Assembly: GCF_001556105.1 (NCBI RefSeq) | Contig: NZ_LSIF01000034.1 | Coordinates: forward strand, 1 to 64,000 | Source of the DNA: Pseudoxanthomonas mexicana | GTDB lineage: Bacteria; Pseudomonadota; Gammaproteobacteria; Xanthomonadales; Xanthomonadaceae | Reading direction: 5' to 3' | DNA length: 64,000 nucleotides | Shown here: positions 8,163-20,782 of the stretch, in pieces | Numbering within the stretch: position 1 is the stretch's first letter | Layout of the letters: the number at the start of each line of letters is the position of its first letter | Notes under the pieces: generated by a model | The model's database searches: none | What the model saw: the letters and a program-made list of their open reading frames with translations, nothing else | Told to the model about the DNA's origin: nothing | Made by a program: the position numbers and the translations under genes

Positions 8163-8564
8163 ATGACCGAATACGCCGATGCTTCCGTCCGCCTCGACCT
8201 GTGGCTGTGGGCGGCCCGTTTCTTCAGGACGCGCAGCCTAGCCAAGCAGTCCATCGAGACCGGCAAGGTCGACGTGGCCGGGCAGCGCGCGAAGTCCTCG
8301 CGCGCGGTGCGGGTGGGCGACACGCTGGTGGTGACGCGTGGCGACGATGTGTTCGACATCGAAGTCCTCGCGCTCAGCGACAAGCGTGGCTCGGCGTCCG
8401 TAGCCCATGCCCTGTACGTCGAGTCGGCGTCCTCGCGCGAGCGGCGTGCCGTCGCGCAGGCGGCACGGCAGGCGGAACGCGCGGGTTACCAGGCGCCGCA
8501 GTCGCGACCGGACAAGCGCGCGCGCCGGCTGATCCGTGCGCTGGGCGATATCGACGCGTTGTAG
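8163..8564 (+). CDS. hslR: S4-domain RNA-binding protein (HslR/Hsp15-like)
   Basis: Hsp15 (HslR) binds the 50S subunit carrying a stalled peptidyl-tRNA and helps recycle it after heat shock. The 133-aa product carries an S4 domain at the N terminus (VRLDLWLWAARFFRTRSLA ... VDVAGQRAKSSRAVRVGDTLVV) followed by a basic C-terminal tail (RPDKRARRLIRAL), the Hsp15 layout. Start ATG at 8163 gives MTEYADASVRLD. It converges on the DUF937 gene, with a shared terminator between. Confidence 0.9.
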   Translation: MTEYADASVRLDLWLWAARFFRTRSLAKQSIETGKVDVAGQRAKSSRAVRVGDTLVVTRGDDVFDIEVLALSDKRGSASVAHALYVESASSRERRAVAQAARQAERAGYQAPQSRPDKRARRLIRALGDIDAL

Positions 8565-8574
8565 TGGCGGGGCA

Positions 8575-8607
8575 AAGAGAAAGGGCGCCATCGGCGCCCT
8601 TTCTCTT
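8575..8607. terminator. Bidirectional terminator between hslR and the DUF937 gene
   Basis: A perfect 15-base inverted repeat, AAGAGAAAGGGCGCC (8575-8589) and GGCGCCCTTTCTCTT (8593-8607), with a three-base loop lies between convergent genes. It can act for both strands. Confidence 0.85.
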
Positions 8608-8632
8608 CGTTGGCTCGACGCGGGCGCGTGTA

Positions 8633-9250
8633 TCAGCGCCCGCCGCCGAACATGCCGCTGCCGATCTTGAGGATGTCGCCCAGGCCCAGCTGGCCATCGC
8701 CATCCTGGTCGAGCACGGCACCGAGCAGTCCGCCGCCGAGGCCACCCTGCTGCTGTGCGGCCTGCCGCTCCTGGCCAAGGACCTGGCCCAGCGCGTTCGG
8801 ATTCGCATTGCCCTGGCCAAGAAAACGCTGCGCGAGGAACGACAGCACGATCGGGGCGAGGATCTTCATCAGCATCGCCGACTTGTCGCCGCCCAGCCCC
8901 GTCGCCTGACCCAGGCTGGCCTCCGCACGTGGCTGCGCGCCGCCGAAGATCTTTCCGAGGATGGCGCCGCCATCCGTCTGCCGGATGGGCGTTGATCCGC
9001 CGCCCAGGACCGCTCCCAGCACGCTACCCAGATCCAGACCCGCATAGTCCTTCTGCAGTGCGCCGAACAGCGCTTCTGCCCCCTGCGGTTGCGCGGCGTT
9101 CTTGCCCAGCGCACCCAGCAGCAACGGCAGGGCCGCCGCCACCGCGCCGGAGGCCTGCATCTGTCCTACGCCGAGCTGCTGCGAAACCTGCTGCAACGGC
9201 GCGCCCTGCAGTTGGGCGAAGAGTTCTTCTGCGAGTGACTGGTTGCTCAT
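8633..9250 (-). CDS. DUF937-family protein with a C-terminal EF-hand-like loop
   Basis: The 205-aa product matches the DUF937 type: glycine- and alanine-rich helical repeats (AVAAALPLLLGALGKNA, LGSVLGAVLGGG, FLAQRFLGQGNANPNALGQVLGQ). Family function is unknown. Near the end it carries DQDGDGQLGLGDI, a near-ideal EF-hand or dockerin-type calcium loop with Asp at positions 1, 3 and 5. There is no signal peptide. It lies downstream of katG on the same strand but is separated from it by 174 bases with a hairpin, so co-transcription is doubtful. Confidence 0.82.
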   Translation of the reverse strand: MSNQSLAEELFAQLQGAPLQQVSQQLGVGQMQASGAVAAALPLLLGALGKNAAQPQGAEALFGALQKDYAGLDLGSVLGAVLGGGSTPIRQTDGGAILGKIFGGAQPRAEASLGQATGLGGDKSAMLMKILAPIVLSFLAQRFLGQGNANPNALGQVLGQERQAAQQQGGLGGGLLGAVLDQDGDGQLGLGDILKIGSGMFGGGR

Positions 9251-9350
9251 CGTGTGACCGTCCTCCTGGACGAGTGATAGTGGCGGCTACCATCCTAGCG
9301 CCAAATAATGTGATCGCCGCCTCACACTAGCGATGGCCGACCAGCGGAAG

Positions 9351-9390
9351 TGCCGACGCCGCCGTCCCGTGCAGGCGTGCGGCGTCGGCA
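9351..9390 (-). terminator. Hairpin downstream of katG
   Basis: A 12-base inverted repeat, TGCCGACGCCGC (9351-9362) and GCGGCGTCGGCA (9379-9390), lies 35 bases beyond the katG stop on the minus strand. No T-run follows, so it may be a Rho-aided terminator or an mRNA-stabilising hairpin. Confidence 0.45.
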
Positions 9391-9424
9391 GGCTCGGTAC
9401 GGCGGAATGATTCCGCTGTGGATG

Positions 9425-12068
<2,644 letters not shown>

Positions 12069-14645
12069 TCAGAGCAGAGCCTTGAGCCGGTAGAGCGCTT
12101 CCAGTGCCTGCTTCGGTGTCAGCTCGTCCGGATCGATCGCGGCCAGCGCGTCCTGTGCGGCCGACGGTGCAGCAGCGAACAGGCCGAACTGCTGCGGGGC
12201 GTCGAGCGCCTGCGGGGCCATGTCGGACGCATGCGTCTCCCGGCCGCGCTGCTCCAGTTCCGCCAGCCGGCGACGCGCCTGCTGCAGCGTGGTCTTCGGC
12301 AGACCGGCCAGCGCCGCGACCTGCAGGCCGAAGCTGCGGTCCGCCGCGCCGTCCTTCACCGCGTGCATGAAGACCAGCGAGTCGCCGTGTTCCACCGCGT
12401 CCAGATGCACGTTGGCGATGCCGCTGCCGGACTCGTTGGCCAGCGCGGTCAGTTCGAAGTAGTGCGTGGCGAACAGCGTGTAGCAACGATTGCTGGCGGC
12501 CAGGTGGCGCGCCACCGCGTCGGCCAGCGCCAGGCCGTCGTAGGTCGACGTGCCGCGGCCGATCTCGTCCATCAGCACCAGGGACTGTGCGGTGGCGTGG
12601 TGCAGGATGTAGCTGGTCTCGGCCATTTCCACCATGAAGGTGGATTGCCCGCGTGCGAGGTCGTCGCCGGCGCCGATGCGGGTCAGGATGCGGTCGATCG
12701 GTCCGATCACCGCGCGCGACGCCGGTACGAAGCTGCCGATATGCGCGAGCAGCACGATCAGTGCGTTCTGGCGCATGTAGGTCGACTTGCCGCCCATGTT
12801 CGGGCCGGTGATCACGAGCATGCGGCGCGCCTCGTCCATGCGCAGGTCGTTGGGCTCGAACGGCTCCTTGCGCACCGCCTCGACCACCGGATGGCGACCG
12901 CGTTCGATACACAGCCCCGGCGCATCGCCGAGTTCGGGTTGCGCCCAGTCCAGTTCCTGCGCGCGTTCGGCGAAGGCCGCCAGCACGTCGAGTTCGCTCA
13001 GGCCGGCGGCACAGCGCTTCAGCGGTTCGAGGCCTGCGTTGAGCGTGTCCAGCAGGGCGTCGTAGAGCAGCTTCTCGCGCGACAGCGAGCGTTCGCGCGC
13101 CGACAGCACCTTGTCCTCGAACTGCTTCAGTTCTTCGGTGATGTAGCGCTCGGCGCCCGTCAGGGTCTGCCGGCGCGTGTAGTGGACCGGCGCCTTGTCG
13201 GCCTGGCCCTTGCTGATCTCGATGTAATAGCCGTGCACGCGGTTGTAGCCGACCTTCAACGTGGCGATGCCGCTGCTCGCACGCTCGCGCGCTTCCAGAT
13301 CGACCAGGAACTGGTCGGCATGCGTGCTGAGCCGGCGCAGTTCGTCGAGTTCGGCGTCGTAGCCGTCGGCCAGTACGCCGCCATCGGTGAGCTTCAGCGG
13401 CGGCTGCGGCGCGATCGCGGCCAGCAGCAGCGCGGCGGTCTCGTCGTGTTCGCCCAGTTCCGAGGCGAGTGCCTGCAGGCGCGGCGAGTCGAGCGGCTGC
13501 AGGTGTGCGCGGACATCGGGCAGCAGCGCCAGGCCATCGCGCAACGTGGACATGTCGCGCGGGCGCGCCGAGCGCAGCGCCACGCGGGTGAGGATGCGTT
13601 CGAGATCGCCCAGCGCGCGGAAGCCGGTCCGCAGGTCACGGTCCGTGCCGTGGCCGATCAGGGTCGCCACCGCATGATGGCGTTCGCCCAGCAGCACGCG
13701 GTCGCGCAGCGGGCGGTGCAGCCACCGGCGCAGCAGGCGGCCGCCCATCGGGGTGACCGTGGTATCCAGCACGCCGAGCAGGGTGTGCCTGGTGTCGCCG
13801 TCGACGCGCGTATCCAGCTCCAGGTGCCGGCGCGTGGCGGCGTTCATCGCGATGGCGTCGCCGGCGGATTCGACCGCGATCGCGGTCAGGTGGGGCAGCC
13901 GCTGCTTCTGGGTTTCTTCCACATAGCCGAGCAGTGCGCCGGCCGCACCGGTGGCCAGCGCCTTGTCGTCGATGCCGAAGCCGGTCAGGTCGTGCAGGCC
14001 GAAGAAGGCGAGCAGTTGCCGGCGCCCGCTATCGGGATCGAACAGCCACGGCGCGCGCCGGCGGATACCGGTGCGCTGCTGCAGGAACGCGGGCAGGCCT
14101 TCTTCGTCGGGGATCAGCAGCTCGGCCGGCTCCAGGCGCGCGAGTTCGGCCTCCAGCGCGTCCTCGCCATCCACTTCGTTGACCATGAAGCGGCCACCGG
14201 CGAGGTCGGCCCAGGCCAGGCCGTAGCCCGAGCGCCCGCGACAGACGGTCATCAGCAGGGTGTCGCGACGCTCGTTGAGCAGGGCCTCGTCGGTCACCGT
14301 GCCTGGTGTGACCACGCGGACCACCTTGCGTTCCACCAGACCCTTTGCCAACGCCGGATCGCCGATCTGCTCGCAGATCGCCACCGATTCGCCCAGCGCG
14401 ACCAGGCGGGCCAGGTAGCCCTCGCAGGCATGCACCGGCACGCCCGCCATCGGGATCGGCGCGCCGCCGGAACTGCCGCGCTGGGTCAGGGTGATGTCGA
14501 GCAGCCGCGCGGCCTTGCGCGCGTCGTCGTAGAACAGCTCATAGAAATCGCCCATCCGGAAGAACACCAGCAGGTCCGGGTACTCCGCCTTGGCGGCGAA
14601 GAACTGCTTCATCAGGGGCGTGTGTTCCGACTTGTCTTTGCTCAC
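12069..14645 (-). CDS. mutS: DNA mismatch repair protein MutS
   Basis: MutS recognises base mismatches and recruits MutL. The 858-aa product has the mismatch-contact motif GDFYELF near residue 33 (the Phe-x-Glu wedge), the connector and lever domains, and an ATPase domain with Walker [11 protein letters not shown] (about 610), [12 protein letters not shown] (Walker B) and FATHYFELT. The C terminus ends in a helix-turn-helix region ([17 protein letters not shown]). The start is taken as GTG at 14645 ([14 protein letters not shown]). The 47-residue upstream extension is unlike the family. Confidence 0.96.
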   Translation of the reverse strand: MSKDKSEHTPLMKQFFAAKAEYPDLLVFFRMGDFYELFYDDARKAARLLDITLTQRGSSGGAPIPMAGVPVHACEGYLARLVALGESVAICEQIGDPALAKGLVERKVVRVVTPGTVTDEALLNERRDTLLMTVCRGRSGYGLAWADLAGGRFMVNEVDGEDALEAELARLEPAELLIPDEEGLPAFLQQRTGIRRRAPWLFDPDSGRRQLLAFFGLHDLTGFGIDDKALATGAAGALLGYVEETQKQRLPHLTAIAVESAGDAIAMNAATRRHLELDTRVDGDTRHTLLGVLDTTVTPMGGRLLRRWLHRPLRDRVLLGERHHAVATLIGHGTDRDLRTGFRALGDLERILTRVALRSARPRDMSTLRDGLALLPDVRAHLQPLDSPRLQALASELGEHDETAALLLAAIAPQPPLKLTDGGVLADGYDAELDELRRLSTHADQFLVDLEARERASSGIATLKVGYNRVHGYYIEISKGQADKAPVHYTRRQTLTGAERYITEELKQFEDKVLSARERSLSREKLLYDALLDTLNAGLEPLKRCAAGLSELDVLAAFAERAQELDWAQPELGDAPGLCIERGRHPVVEAVRKEPFEPNDLRMDEARRMLVITGPNMGGKSTYMRQNALIVLLAHIGSFVPASRAVIGPIDRILTRIGAGDDLARGQSTFMVEMAETSYILHHATAQSLVLMDEIGRGTSTYDGLALADAVARHLAASNRCYTLFATHYFELTALANESGSGIANVHLDAVEHGDSLVFMHAVKDGAADRSFGLQVAALAGLPKTTLQQARRRLAELEQRGRETHASDMAPQALDAPQQFGLFAAAPSAAQDALAAIDPDELTPKQALEALYRLKALL

Positions 14646-15003
14646 GAGGCCAGCGGGGAAGGGAGTGCGAAAGGACCTCGATTGTAGCGGTTGGGCGCCG
14701 TCGCCCGCGGCGGTCGGACTTGTGTGCCAATGACGACGGAACGCGATTTGCATGACACGCGAAAGGAGGCTTCGCGAGCGGGGCAAGGGGGGTTCCGCAC
14801 GATCGTTCGGAAAATCAGGGGCTTATCCGTGCCAAAGTCACATACTCCGTATCGACGCAGTGCAGAATGCATGCGTTGTAAAACGGATGTTAGTTTCGCG
14901 TTGACGCAAGGGGAGTTGCGTCCGTCATAGCGGCATCGCCGCACGCCACATCGGTAACCACCACAGCATCAACCGCCAGACATGACCCTTGGGAGGGGAC
15001 AAC
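14646..15003. other. Divergent intergenic region mutS / TonB receptor
   Basis: These 358 bases carry the divergent promoters of mutS and the receptor gene. I see no gene, no Fur-box-like sequence and no clear promoter boxes. A strong ribosome site GGGAGGGG lies at the right-hand end, directly before the receptor start. Confidence 0.5.
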
Positions 15004-17571
15004 ATGGTCAACGCATCGCCCAGGCACAAAGCGCTTTCGCTCGCCGTCTTCACCGCGCTCTGCGCCAGCACGCAGGCGTACGCGCAACAGGCTGCCGCGC
15101 CGGCCGGCGAGGAAGAGCCGACCACGCTGGCCACCATGACGGTCACCGCGCAGAAGCGCGAAGAAGCCATGCAGGACGTGCCGATCGCGATCACTGCGAT
15201 CTCGGAGCAACTGCTGCAGGACACCGGCGTGCGCGACATCAAGGACCTGCAGACCCTGGTGCCGGGCCTGACCGTCACCAGCACGCAGAGCGAGGCGATC
15301 ACCACCGCGCGTATCCGCGGCGTGGGTACGGTCGGCGACAACGTAGGCCTGGAATCGTCGGTCGGCGTGGTGATCGATGGCGTGTACCGCCCGCGCAACA
15401 GCGTCGGCTTCGGCGACCTCGGCCAGCTTGAGCGCATCGAAGTGCTGAAGGGTCCGCAGGGCACGGTGTTCGGCAAGAACACCTCTGCCGGCGTCATCAA
15501 CGTCATCACCCGTCGTCCCAGCTACACGCAGAGCGCCGAAGGTGAGGTCACCGCAGGCAACTATGGTGCGCTGGGTATCTCCGGCGCCTACAACGATGCG
15601 CTGGGCGAAGTCGGCGCCTTCAACATCTATGCGGCCAAGCGCAAGCGCGGTGGCTGGATGGATGTGCGCACCGGCAACGGTCCGCGACAGGAAACCGAAG
15701 ACAACGACCAGAATTTCCAGACCGTGCGCGCCAAGCTGTTGCTCGAGCCGACGGAGAACCTGGAAATCCTGGTATCCGGCGACTTCACCAGCCGCGAGGA
15801 AAACTGCTGCGCAGCCGTGCAGACCACCGTCGGCGCGACGGCGGCCATCCTCAACCGGCTGGCTGGCGGTCAGGCGGTGGCCGCGCCGACCGACAACCCG
15901 TTCAATCGCGTGGCGTACAGCAACCGCCCGACCACACAGGACATCAAGGAAAACGGCGTCGCCGTCGAAGTGAACTGGGATTCGTCCTGGTTCGGCGGCG
16001 CCACGCTGACGTCGATCACCGCCCAGCGCGAGTGGGAGGCGATCAACGGCCTCGATTACGACTTCAGCACGGCCGATATCCTGTACCGCGTGGCGGACAA
16101 GGACGAGTCGTTCACCGGCTTCAAGACCTTCAGTCAGGAATTCCGCCTGACCGGCTCGACCGATCGCATCGACTGGATGGTCGGTGCGTTCTACACCGAC
16201 GAGGACCTCGACCGCACCGAAACCTACCGGATCGGCCAGCAGTACGAGCCCTACCTGTCGGTTGCGCTGCTGTCGATGATCAATCCCGCGCTGGGGGCGT
16301 CGCCGACCGCGCCGCTGTTCCTGTCGCAGGCGAGTGGTCGCCCCTTCGGCAGCGCATTTGCCGGGCTCGGCGCGCTGGACACTTACCAGCAGAGCGCCAA
16401 GAGCACGGCGCTGTTCACCAACAACACGTGGCACGCGACGGACGCGCTCGACCTCACGCTGGGCCTGCGCTACACCCGCGAAAAGAAAACCCTGATTTCG
16501 AACTACAGCAATCCGAACGGCGGCGCCGGCTGTGGTTCGATGCTCGCCAACCCGGCGCAGGTTGTCGCCGCCCTGGTGGCGCGTGGCCTGAGCGTTGCGC
16601 AGGCCAGTGCTGCGGCACCTACCGTGGTGGGCTACGGCTGTCTGCCGTGGGCCAATCCGCTGCACAACGCACCGTCGCGCGACACGGTGCAGAGCCGCGA
16701 AGAGAAGGAATGGTCCGGCACGCTGAAGGCGGCCTATCGCTGGAACGACAACGTGATGACCTACGGCTCGTTCGCGCGTGGGTACAAGGGTGGTGGCTTC
16801 AACCTTGATCGCGTGCAGTCGTCGAACGGCCTGTCCAGCGGCGGCACCGGTATCGTGCCAGTGCTCGACACCTCGTTCGCGGGAGAATTCGTCGACAGTT
16901 ACGAGCTGGGTGCCAAGACCACCTGGCTGGACGGCAACCTGCTGCTGAACGCCACGCTGTTCCGCCAGAAGTACGAGAACTTCCAGCTCAACAGCTTCCT
17001 CGGTACCAGTTTCGTGGTGCGTTCCATTCCCGAGGTGGTCTCCCAGGGCCTGGATGCCGAGCTGATGTGGCAGCCCAAGTCGATCCGTGGCCTGATGCTG
17101 CAGAGCGGCCTGATGTATGCCGACACCACCTACGGCGACACCATTCCGGGCGGCGATTTCGTCGCGCCGACCGGTGCGCTGTACAAGCTGCCCGGTTCGC
17201 AGATGAGCTTTGCGCCGAAGTGGTCGGGTTCCGCATCGGTGACCTACGAGTGGGACATCGGCAGCTTGATGGCGCGGTTCAACATCGGTGCGAAATATGT
17301 GTCCAAGTACAACACTGGCTCCGATCTCGATCCGGAGAAAACGCAGGACGCCTATACCGTCGCAAACGCGCGTATCGGCATCGGTGCACAGGACCAGCGC
17401 TGGATGCTGGAATTGTGGGGCACCAACATCACCAACGAGGACTATGTGCAGGTCGGTTTCGACGGCCCGCTGCAGAACGTGTCCCCGGCACCGAACAATC
17501 CGTTCAACACCTTCAACGCGTTCCTCGGCGCGCCGCGCATGTATGGGGTCACCTTGCGCGTCCGCTACTGA
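15004..17571 (+). CDS. TonB-dependent outer membrane receptor
   Basis: The 855-aa product is an outer-membrane transporter powered by TonB-ExbBD, taking up a siderophore, saccharide or similar nutrient that cannot be named. A signal peptide is visible (LSLAVFTALCASTQAYAQ). A TonB-box-like stretch, TMTVTAQKREE, precedes the plug domain (VPIAITAISEQLLQ ... VGVVIDGVYRPRN ... LERIEVLKGPQGTVFGKNTSAGVINVITR). The rest is a 22-strand barrel ending in the aromatic GVTLRVRY. ATG 15004 is chosen over 15 bases upstream because GGGAGGGG sits six bases before it. No regulator, hydrolase or transporter partner is adjacent, so the substrate stays open. Two adjacent cysteines (ENCCAAVQ) lie in an extracellular-loop-like region. 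Confidence 0.93.
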   Translation: MVNASPRHKALSLAVFTALCASTQAYAQQAAAPAGEEEPTTLATMTVTAQKREEAMQDVPIAITAISEQLLQDTGVRDIKDLQTLVPGLTVTSTQSEAITTARIRGVGTVGDNVGLESSVGVVIDGVYRPRNSVGFGDLGQLERIEVLKGPQGTVFGKNTSAGVINVITRRPSYTQSAEGEVTAGNYGALGISGAYNDALGEVGAFNIYAAKRKRGGWMDVRTGNGPRQETEDNDQNFQTVRAKLLLEPTENLEILVSGDFTSREENCCAAVQTTVGATAAILNRLAGGQAVAAPTDNPFNRVAYSNRPTTQDIKENGVAVEVNWDSSWFGGATLTSITAQREWEAINGLDYDFSTADILYRVADKDESFTGFKTFSQEFRLTGSTDRIDWMVGAFYTDEDLDRTETYRIGQQYEPYLSVALLSMINPALGASPTAPLFLSQASGRPFGSAFAGLGALDTYQQSAKSTALFTNNTWHATDALDLTLGLRYTREKKTLISNYSNPNGGAGCGSMLANPAQVVAALVARGLSVAQASAAAPTVVGYGCLPWANPLHNAPSRDTVQSREEKEWSGTLKAAYRWNDNVMTYGSFARGYKGGGFNLDRVQSSNGLSSGGTGIVPVLDTSFAGEFVDSYELGAKTTWLDGNLLLNATLFRQKYENFQLNSFLGTSFVVRSIPEVVSQGLDAELMWQPKSIRGLMLQSGLMYADTTYGDTIPGGDFVAPTGALYKLPGSQMSFAPKWSGSASVTYEWDIGSLMARFNIGAKYVSKYNTGSDLDPEKTQDAYTVANARIGIGAQDQRWMLELWGTNITNEDYVQVGFDGPLQNVSPAPNNPFNTFNAFLGAPRMYGVTLRVRY

Positions 17572-17591
17572 TTCCAGCGGCATGATGTAGC

Positions 17592-17626
17592 GAGCGGCCC
17601 GCTTGGACAGCGGGCCGCTCTTTTTT
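17592..17626 (+). terminator. Rho-independent terminator of the TonB receptor gene
   Basis: The 12-base stem GAGCGGCCCGCT (17592-17603) / AGCGGGCCGCTC (17609-17620) with a five-base loop is followed by TTTTTT. Confidence 0.92.
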
Positions 17627-17696
17627 GCTGCTCCGGTATCGCGACAGCGCGGTTCAAATCGGCTACAACACCCATGCCCCCTTGCTGGAACCGATG

Positions 17697-18188
17697 ATGT
17701 CCGTTCCCACCGATGAAGCGCTGCGCGTCCTGGCCCATCGTCTAGGCGAGCATCTGAGACACGGACGCGATCGTCTGGTGACCGCGGAAAGCTGTACCGG
17801 TGGCTGGATCGCCAAGTGCGTCACCGATATCGCGGGGTCGTCCGACTGGTTCGACTGCGGGTTGGCGGCTTACAGCTACGAGGCCAAGCAGGCGCTGTTG
17901 GGCGTGCGTCCGCAGACGCTGGAAACGCATGGCGCCGTCAGCCGGGAAACCGTCATTGAAATGGTGTCGGGCGCGCTGGTGAATTCCGGCGCGAGCGTTG
18001 CCGTGGCGGTCACCGGCATCGCCGGTCCGGGCGGCGGCAGCCCCGACAAGCCGGTGGGGACGGTGTGGATCGGCTGGAAGCGTCGTGGCGGCTATGCGCG
18101 GGCGGAGATCTTCCAGTTCGACGGTGATCGCGATGTGGTACGCCGGCAGACGGTAGCTGCCGCCCTGCGCGGGCTGGAGGCGGTCTGA
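17697..18188 (+). CDS. pncC: CinA C-terminal family nicotinamide-nucleotide amidohydrolase (PncC-like)
   Basis: PncC deamidates nicotinamide mononucleotide to nicotinic acid mononucleotide, recycling NAD after DNA ligase has used it. The 163-aa product has the family motifs TAESCTGGWIAKCVTDIAGSS and VAVTGIAGPGGGSPDKPVGTVWIG. It corresponds to the single-domain (C-terminal CinA) form of about 165 residues. ATG 17697 or 17694 are both possible. Its position directly before lexA-recA-recX fits a role linked to DNA repair, although the SOS operator lies downstream, so it is not itself controlled by that site. Confidence 0.9.
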   Translation: MSVPTDEALRVLAHRLGEHLRHGRDRLVTAESCTGGWIAKCVTDIAGSSDWFDCGLAAYSYEAKQALLGVRPQTLETHGAVSRETVIEMVSGALVNSGASVAVAVTGIAGPGGGSPDKPVGTVWIGWKRRGGYARAEIFQFDGDRDVVRRQTVAAALRGLEAV

Positions 18189-18272
18189 CCGCGCCTGCGC
18201 CTTCCGTTTGAGGAGGACGATTGGGGGGTGCAGTCACGGAAGCGCGCGCAGAGTGCTTGCAGAGTGCGGTCA

Positions 18273-18291
18273 TTAGTAGTAATACTACTAA
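18273..18291. promoter_or_regulatory. LexA operator (SOS box, Xanthomonas type)
   Basis: TTAGTAGTAATACTACTAA is a perfect palindrome around a single central base and matches the known Xanthomonas LexA motif TTAG-N6-TACTA. It ends only two bases before the lexA ATG, so LexA bound here would cover the promoter end or the translation start region. No Shine-Dalgarno sequence is left between the box and the start. Confidence 0.93.
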
Positions 18292-18293
18292 TC

Positions 18294-18935
18294 ATGGACC
18301 TGACCGATACCCAGCACGCCATTCTCGCCCTGATCGCCGAGCGGCTCGACGCCGAGGGCATGCCGCCGTCACAGGCGGAAATCGCCAAGGCGTTCGGTTT
18401 CAAGGGCGTCCGGGCCGCCCAGTACCACTTGGAGGCACTGGAACAGGCGGGTGCCATTGAACGGGTTCCGGGCCGTGCGCGCGGGATTCGCTTGCTGAAA
18501 GCGCCACTTTCCGCACAGCCCGATCTGGCATTTCCCTCCGCCAACGACGATGGCCTGCGGATTCCGGTGCTGGGGCAAGTCGCGGCCGGTGCCCCGATCG
18601 GCGCCGACGCAGGTCATCATGACTATGTGTTGCTGGATCGCGCCTTCTTCGCGCCCGCCCCGGATTACCTGTTGAAGGTCAAGGGTGACTCCATGCGCGA
18701 TGAGGGTATTTTCGATGGCGACCTGATCGGCGTGCATCGCACGCGGGATGCGCGCTCAGGACAGATCGTGGTTGCGCGTGTAGACGATGCCATCACCGTC
18801 AAACTGCTGAAGATCGGCAAGGACCGTATCCGGCTGTTGCCCCGCAACCCCGACTATGCCCCCATCGACGTGCTGCCCGACCAGGACTTCGCCATCGAGG
18901 GCTTGTATTGCGGTCTGGTGAGGCCCAACCGGTGA
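18294..18935 (+). CDS. lexA: SOS repressor LexA
   Basis: LexA represses DNA-damage genes and cleaves itself when RecA forms filaments on single-stranded DNA. The 213-aa product has an N-terminal winged helix (PSQAEIAKAFGFKGVRAAQYHL as recognition region, split here for reading as PSQAEIAKAF and GFKGVRAAQYHL). The cleavage site is Ala98-Gly99 in QVAAGAPIG, and the Ser133 (GDSMRDEGI) / Lys170 (DAITVKLL) dyad is present. ATG 18294 follows the operator by two bases. The absence of a ribosome site suggests a leaderless or very short-leader transcript. recA follows after 178 bases. Confidence 0.97.
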   Translation: MDLTDTQHAILALIAERLDAEGMPPSQAEIAKAFGFKGVRAAQYHLEALEQAGAIERVPGRARGIRLLKAPLSAQPDLAFPSANDDGLRIPVLGQVAAGAPIGADAGHHDYVLLDRAFFAPAPDYLLKVKGDSMRDEGIFDGDLIGVHRTRDARSGQIVVARVDDAITVKLLKIGKDRIRLLPRNPDYAPIDVLPDQDFAIEGLYCGLVRPNR

Positions 18936-19113
18936 TGCCGGCCACGGTTCCGACATCGCCGGGCGGCGTTTCCCGATGCATCTGCGCGTCGGGGCCCGAT
19001 GTCGGTGAGCGGATGTCGACGATTAATTTCACTCCTGCCCGTACCGTCGCAGCCTGTGCGATGGGGCCCCACCACACTGATCGCACCTGACCACATTGAC
19101 TAGGACCACGACG

Positions 19114-20145
19114 ATGGACGAGAACAAGAAGCGCGCCCTTTCCGCCGCCCTGACCCAGATTGAGCGCCAGTTCGGCAAGGGCTCGGTGATGCGCATGGGC
19201 GACCGGGTTATCGAGCCCGTCGAGATCATCCCCACGGGCTCGCTGATGCTGGACATCGCCTTGGGGATCGGCGGCCTGCCGCGTGGCCGCGTCGTCGAAA
19301 TCTATGGTCCGGAGTCCTCCGGCAAGACCACCCTGACCCTGCAGGCGATCGCCCAGTGCCAGAAGCAGGGCGGCACGGCCGCGTTCATCGATGCCGAGCA
19401 TGCGCTGGACCCGATCTATGCCGCCAAGCTGGGCGTCAACGTGGACGATCTGCTGCTGTCGCAGCCGGACACGGGCGAGCAGGCGCTGGAAATCGCCGAC
19501 ATGCTGGTCCGCTCGGGCTCCATCGACATCGTGGTCATCGATTCCGTGGCGGCTTTGACGCCGCGGGCGGAAATCGAGGGTGAAATGGGCGACCAGCTGC
19601 CGGGCCTGCAGGCCCGCCTGATGAGCCAGGCGTTGCGCAAGCTCACCGGCAATATCAAGCGCTCCAACACCACGGTGATCTTCATCAACCAGTTGCGCAT
19701 GAAGATTGGCGTGATGATGCCCGGCCAGAGTCCGGAAACCACCACGGGCGGCAACGCGCTGAAGTTCTACGCGTCGGTCCGTCTGGATATCCGTCGCATC
19801 GGTGCCATCAAGAAGGGCGACGAGATCATCGGCAACCAGACCAAGATCAAGGTGGTCAAGAACAAGCTGGCCCCCCCCTTCAAGCAGGTCGTCACCGAGA
19901 TCCTGTACGGCGAAGGCATCAGCCGCGAGGGTGAATTGATCGACATGGGCGTGGAAGCCAAGCTGGTCGACAAGGCCGGTGCCTGGTACAGCTACGGCAG
20001 CGAGCGTATCGGACAGGGCAAGGACAACTCACGGACGTTCCTGCGCGAGAACCCGGCCATTGCCGCCAAGCTGGAAGCCGAACTGCGGGAAAAGTTCCAG
20101 CCGGCCGAGGCGCAGCGTGAAGAAAGTGCCGACGACGGTGAGTAA
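19114..20145 (+). CDS. recA: Recombinase RecA
   Basis: RecA forms filaments on single-stranded DNA, catalyses strand exchange and triggers LexA cleavage. The 343-aa product has Walker A GPESSGKT at 65-72, the DNA-binding loop L1 region [21 protein letters not shown] (from EGEMGD onward), [14 protein letters not shown], and an acidic tail (EESADDGE). ATG 19114 ([10 protein letters not shown]) is the family-standard start. No LexA box is seen in the 178-base gap before it, so SOS control may come mainly from the lexA promoter. Confidence 0.98.
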   Translation: MDENKKRALSAALTQIERQFGKGSVMRMGDRVIEPVEIIPTGSLMLDIALGIGGLPRGRVVEIYGPESSGKTTLTLQAIAQCQKQGGTAAFIDAEHALDPIYAAKLGVNVDDLLLSQPDTGEQALEIADMLVRSGSIDIVVIDSVAALTPRAEIEGEMGDQLPGLQARLMSQALRKLTGNIKRSNTTVIFINQLRMKIGVMMPGQSPETTTGGNALKFYASVRLDIRRIGAIKKGDEIIGNQTKIKVVKNKLAPPFKQVVTEILYGEGISREGELIDMGVEAKLVDKAGAWYSYGSERIGQGKDNSRTFLRENPAIAAKLEAELREKFQPAEAQREESADDGE

Positions 20146-20176
20146 GGATTGGTGAGCGGGGAGGGCGTGCGCGGCA

Positions 20177-20689
20177 ATGGTGGATGAGGGCGAAAAGGCG
20201 GTCAGTGCGCGCCGTCGCCCCAAGCCTGCTGAGCGAACGCCGCTGCAGCGGGCGCTGGAACTGCTGACCCGCCGCGAGCACTCCCAGCGCGAACTGTCCC
20301 GGAAGCTGAGCTTCCGGGGCGTGGAGGCGGCCGATGTGCGATCGGCCGTGGACCGGCTGGCGGGCGAAGGCTGGCAAAGCGACACGCGCTTTGCCGAAGC
20401 CCTGGTTCGCAGCCGGGTCTCGGGTGGTTATGGTCCGCTGCGGATCAAGGCCGAACTGTCCACCCATGGATTGGACCGCGAGGCGGTCGCGGCGGCGATG
20501 GCCACCTTCGATGGCGACTGGACCGAAACGGCGTGCGACCTCGTCCGCCGGCGTTTCGGTCCAGGCCGCCAGATCGATCAGTCGCAGCGGCGGAAAATCG
20601 CCGATTTCCTCATCCGGCGCGGCTTCGATGGCGCTGCGGTTCGTGCCGCAAGCCGGCTGGAGCCCGAGGACTGGGACGGGACAGCCTGA
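20177..20689 (+). CDS. recX: Regulatory protein RecX
   Basis: RecX binds inside the RecA filament groove and limits its extension and activity. The 170-aa product consists of three-helix repeats typical of the family: [40 protein letters not shown] and a third repeat ([20 protein letters not shown]). It follows recA by 31 bases and is probably expressed by read-through from it. Confidence 0.95.
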   Translation: MVDEGEKAVSARRRPKPAERTPLQRALELLTRREHSQRELSRKLSFRGVEAADVRSAVDRLAGEGWQSDTRFAEALVRSRVSGGYGPLRIKAELSTHGLDREAVAAAMATFDGDWTETACDLVRRRFGPGRQIDQSQRRKIADFLIRRGFDGAAVRAASRLEPEDWDGTA

Positions 20690-20782
20690 TAATCTAGGGC
20701 ATTGGGTTGCTTCCACCCGGCCGTGTCCGCATGTTGCGGACAGCGCGGTGCAAGAAAGCGCCTTCCAGCCAATGCCTGCCAG

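Noticed and set aside
18936..19113. Second LexA box before recA
   Set aside because: No TTAG-N6-TACTA or close variant occurs in the gap.
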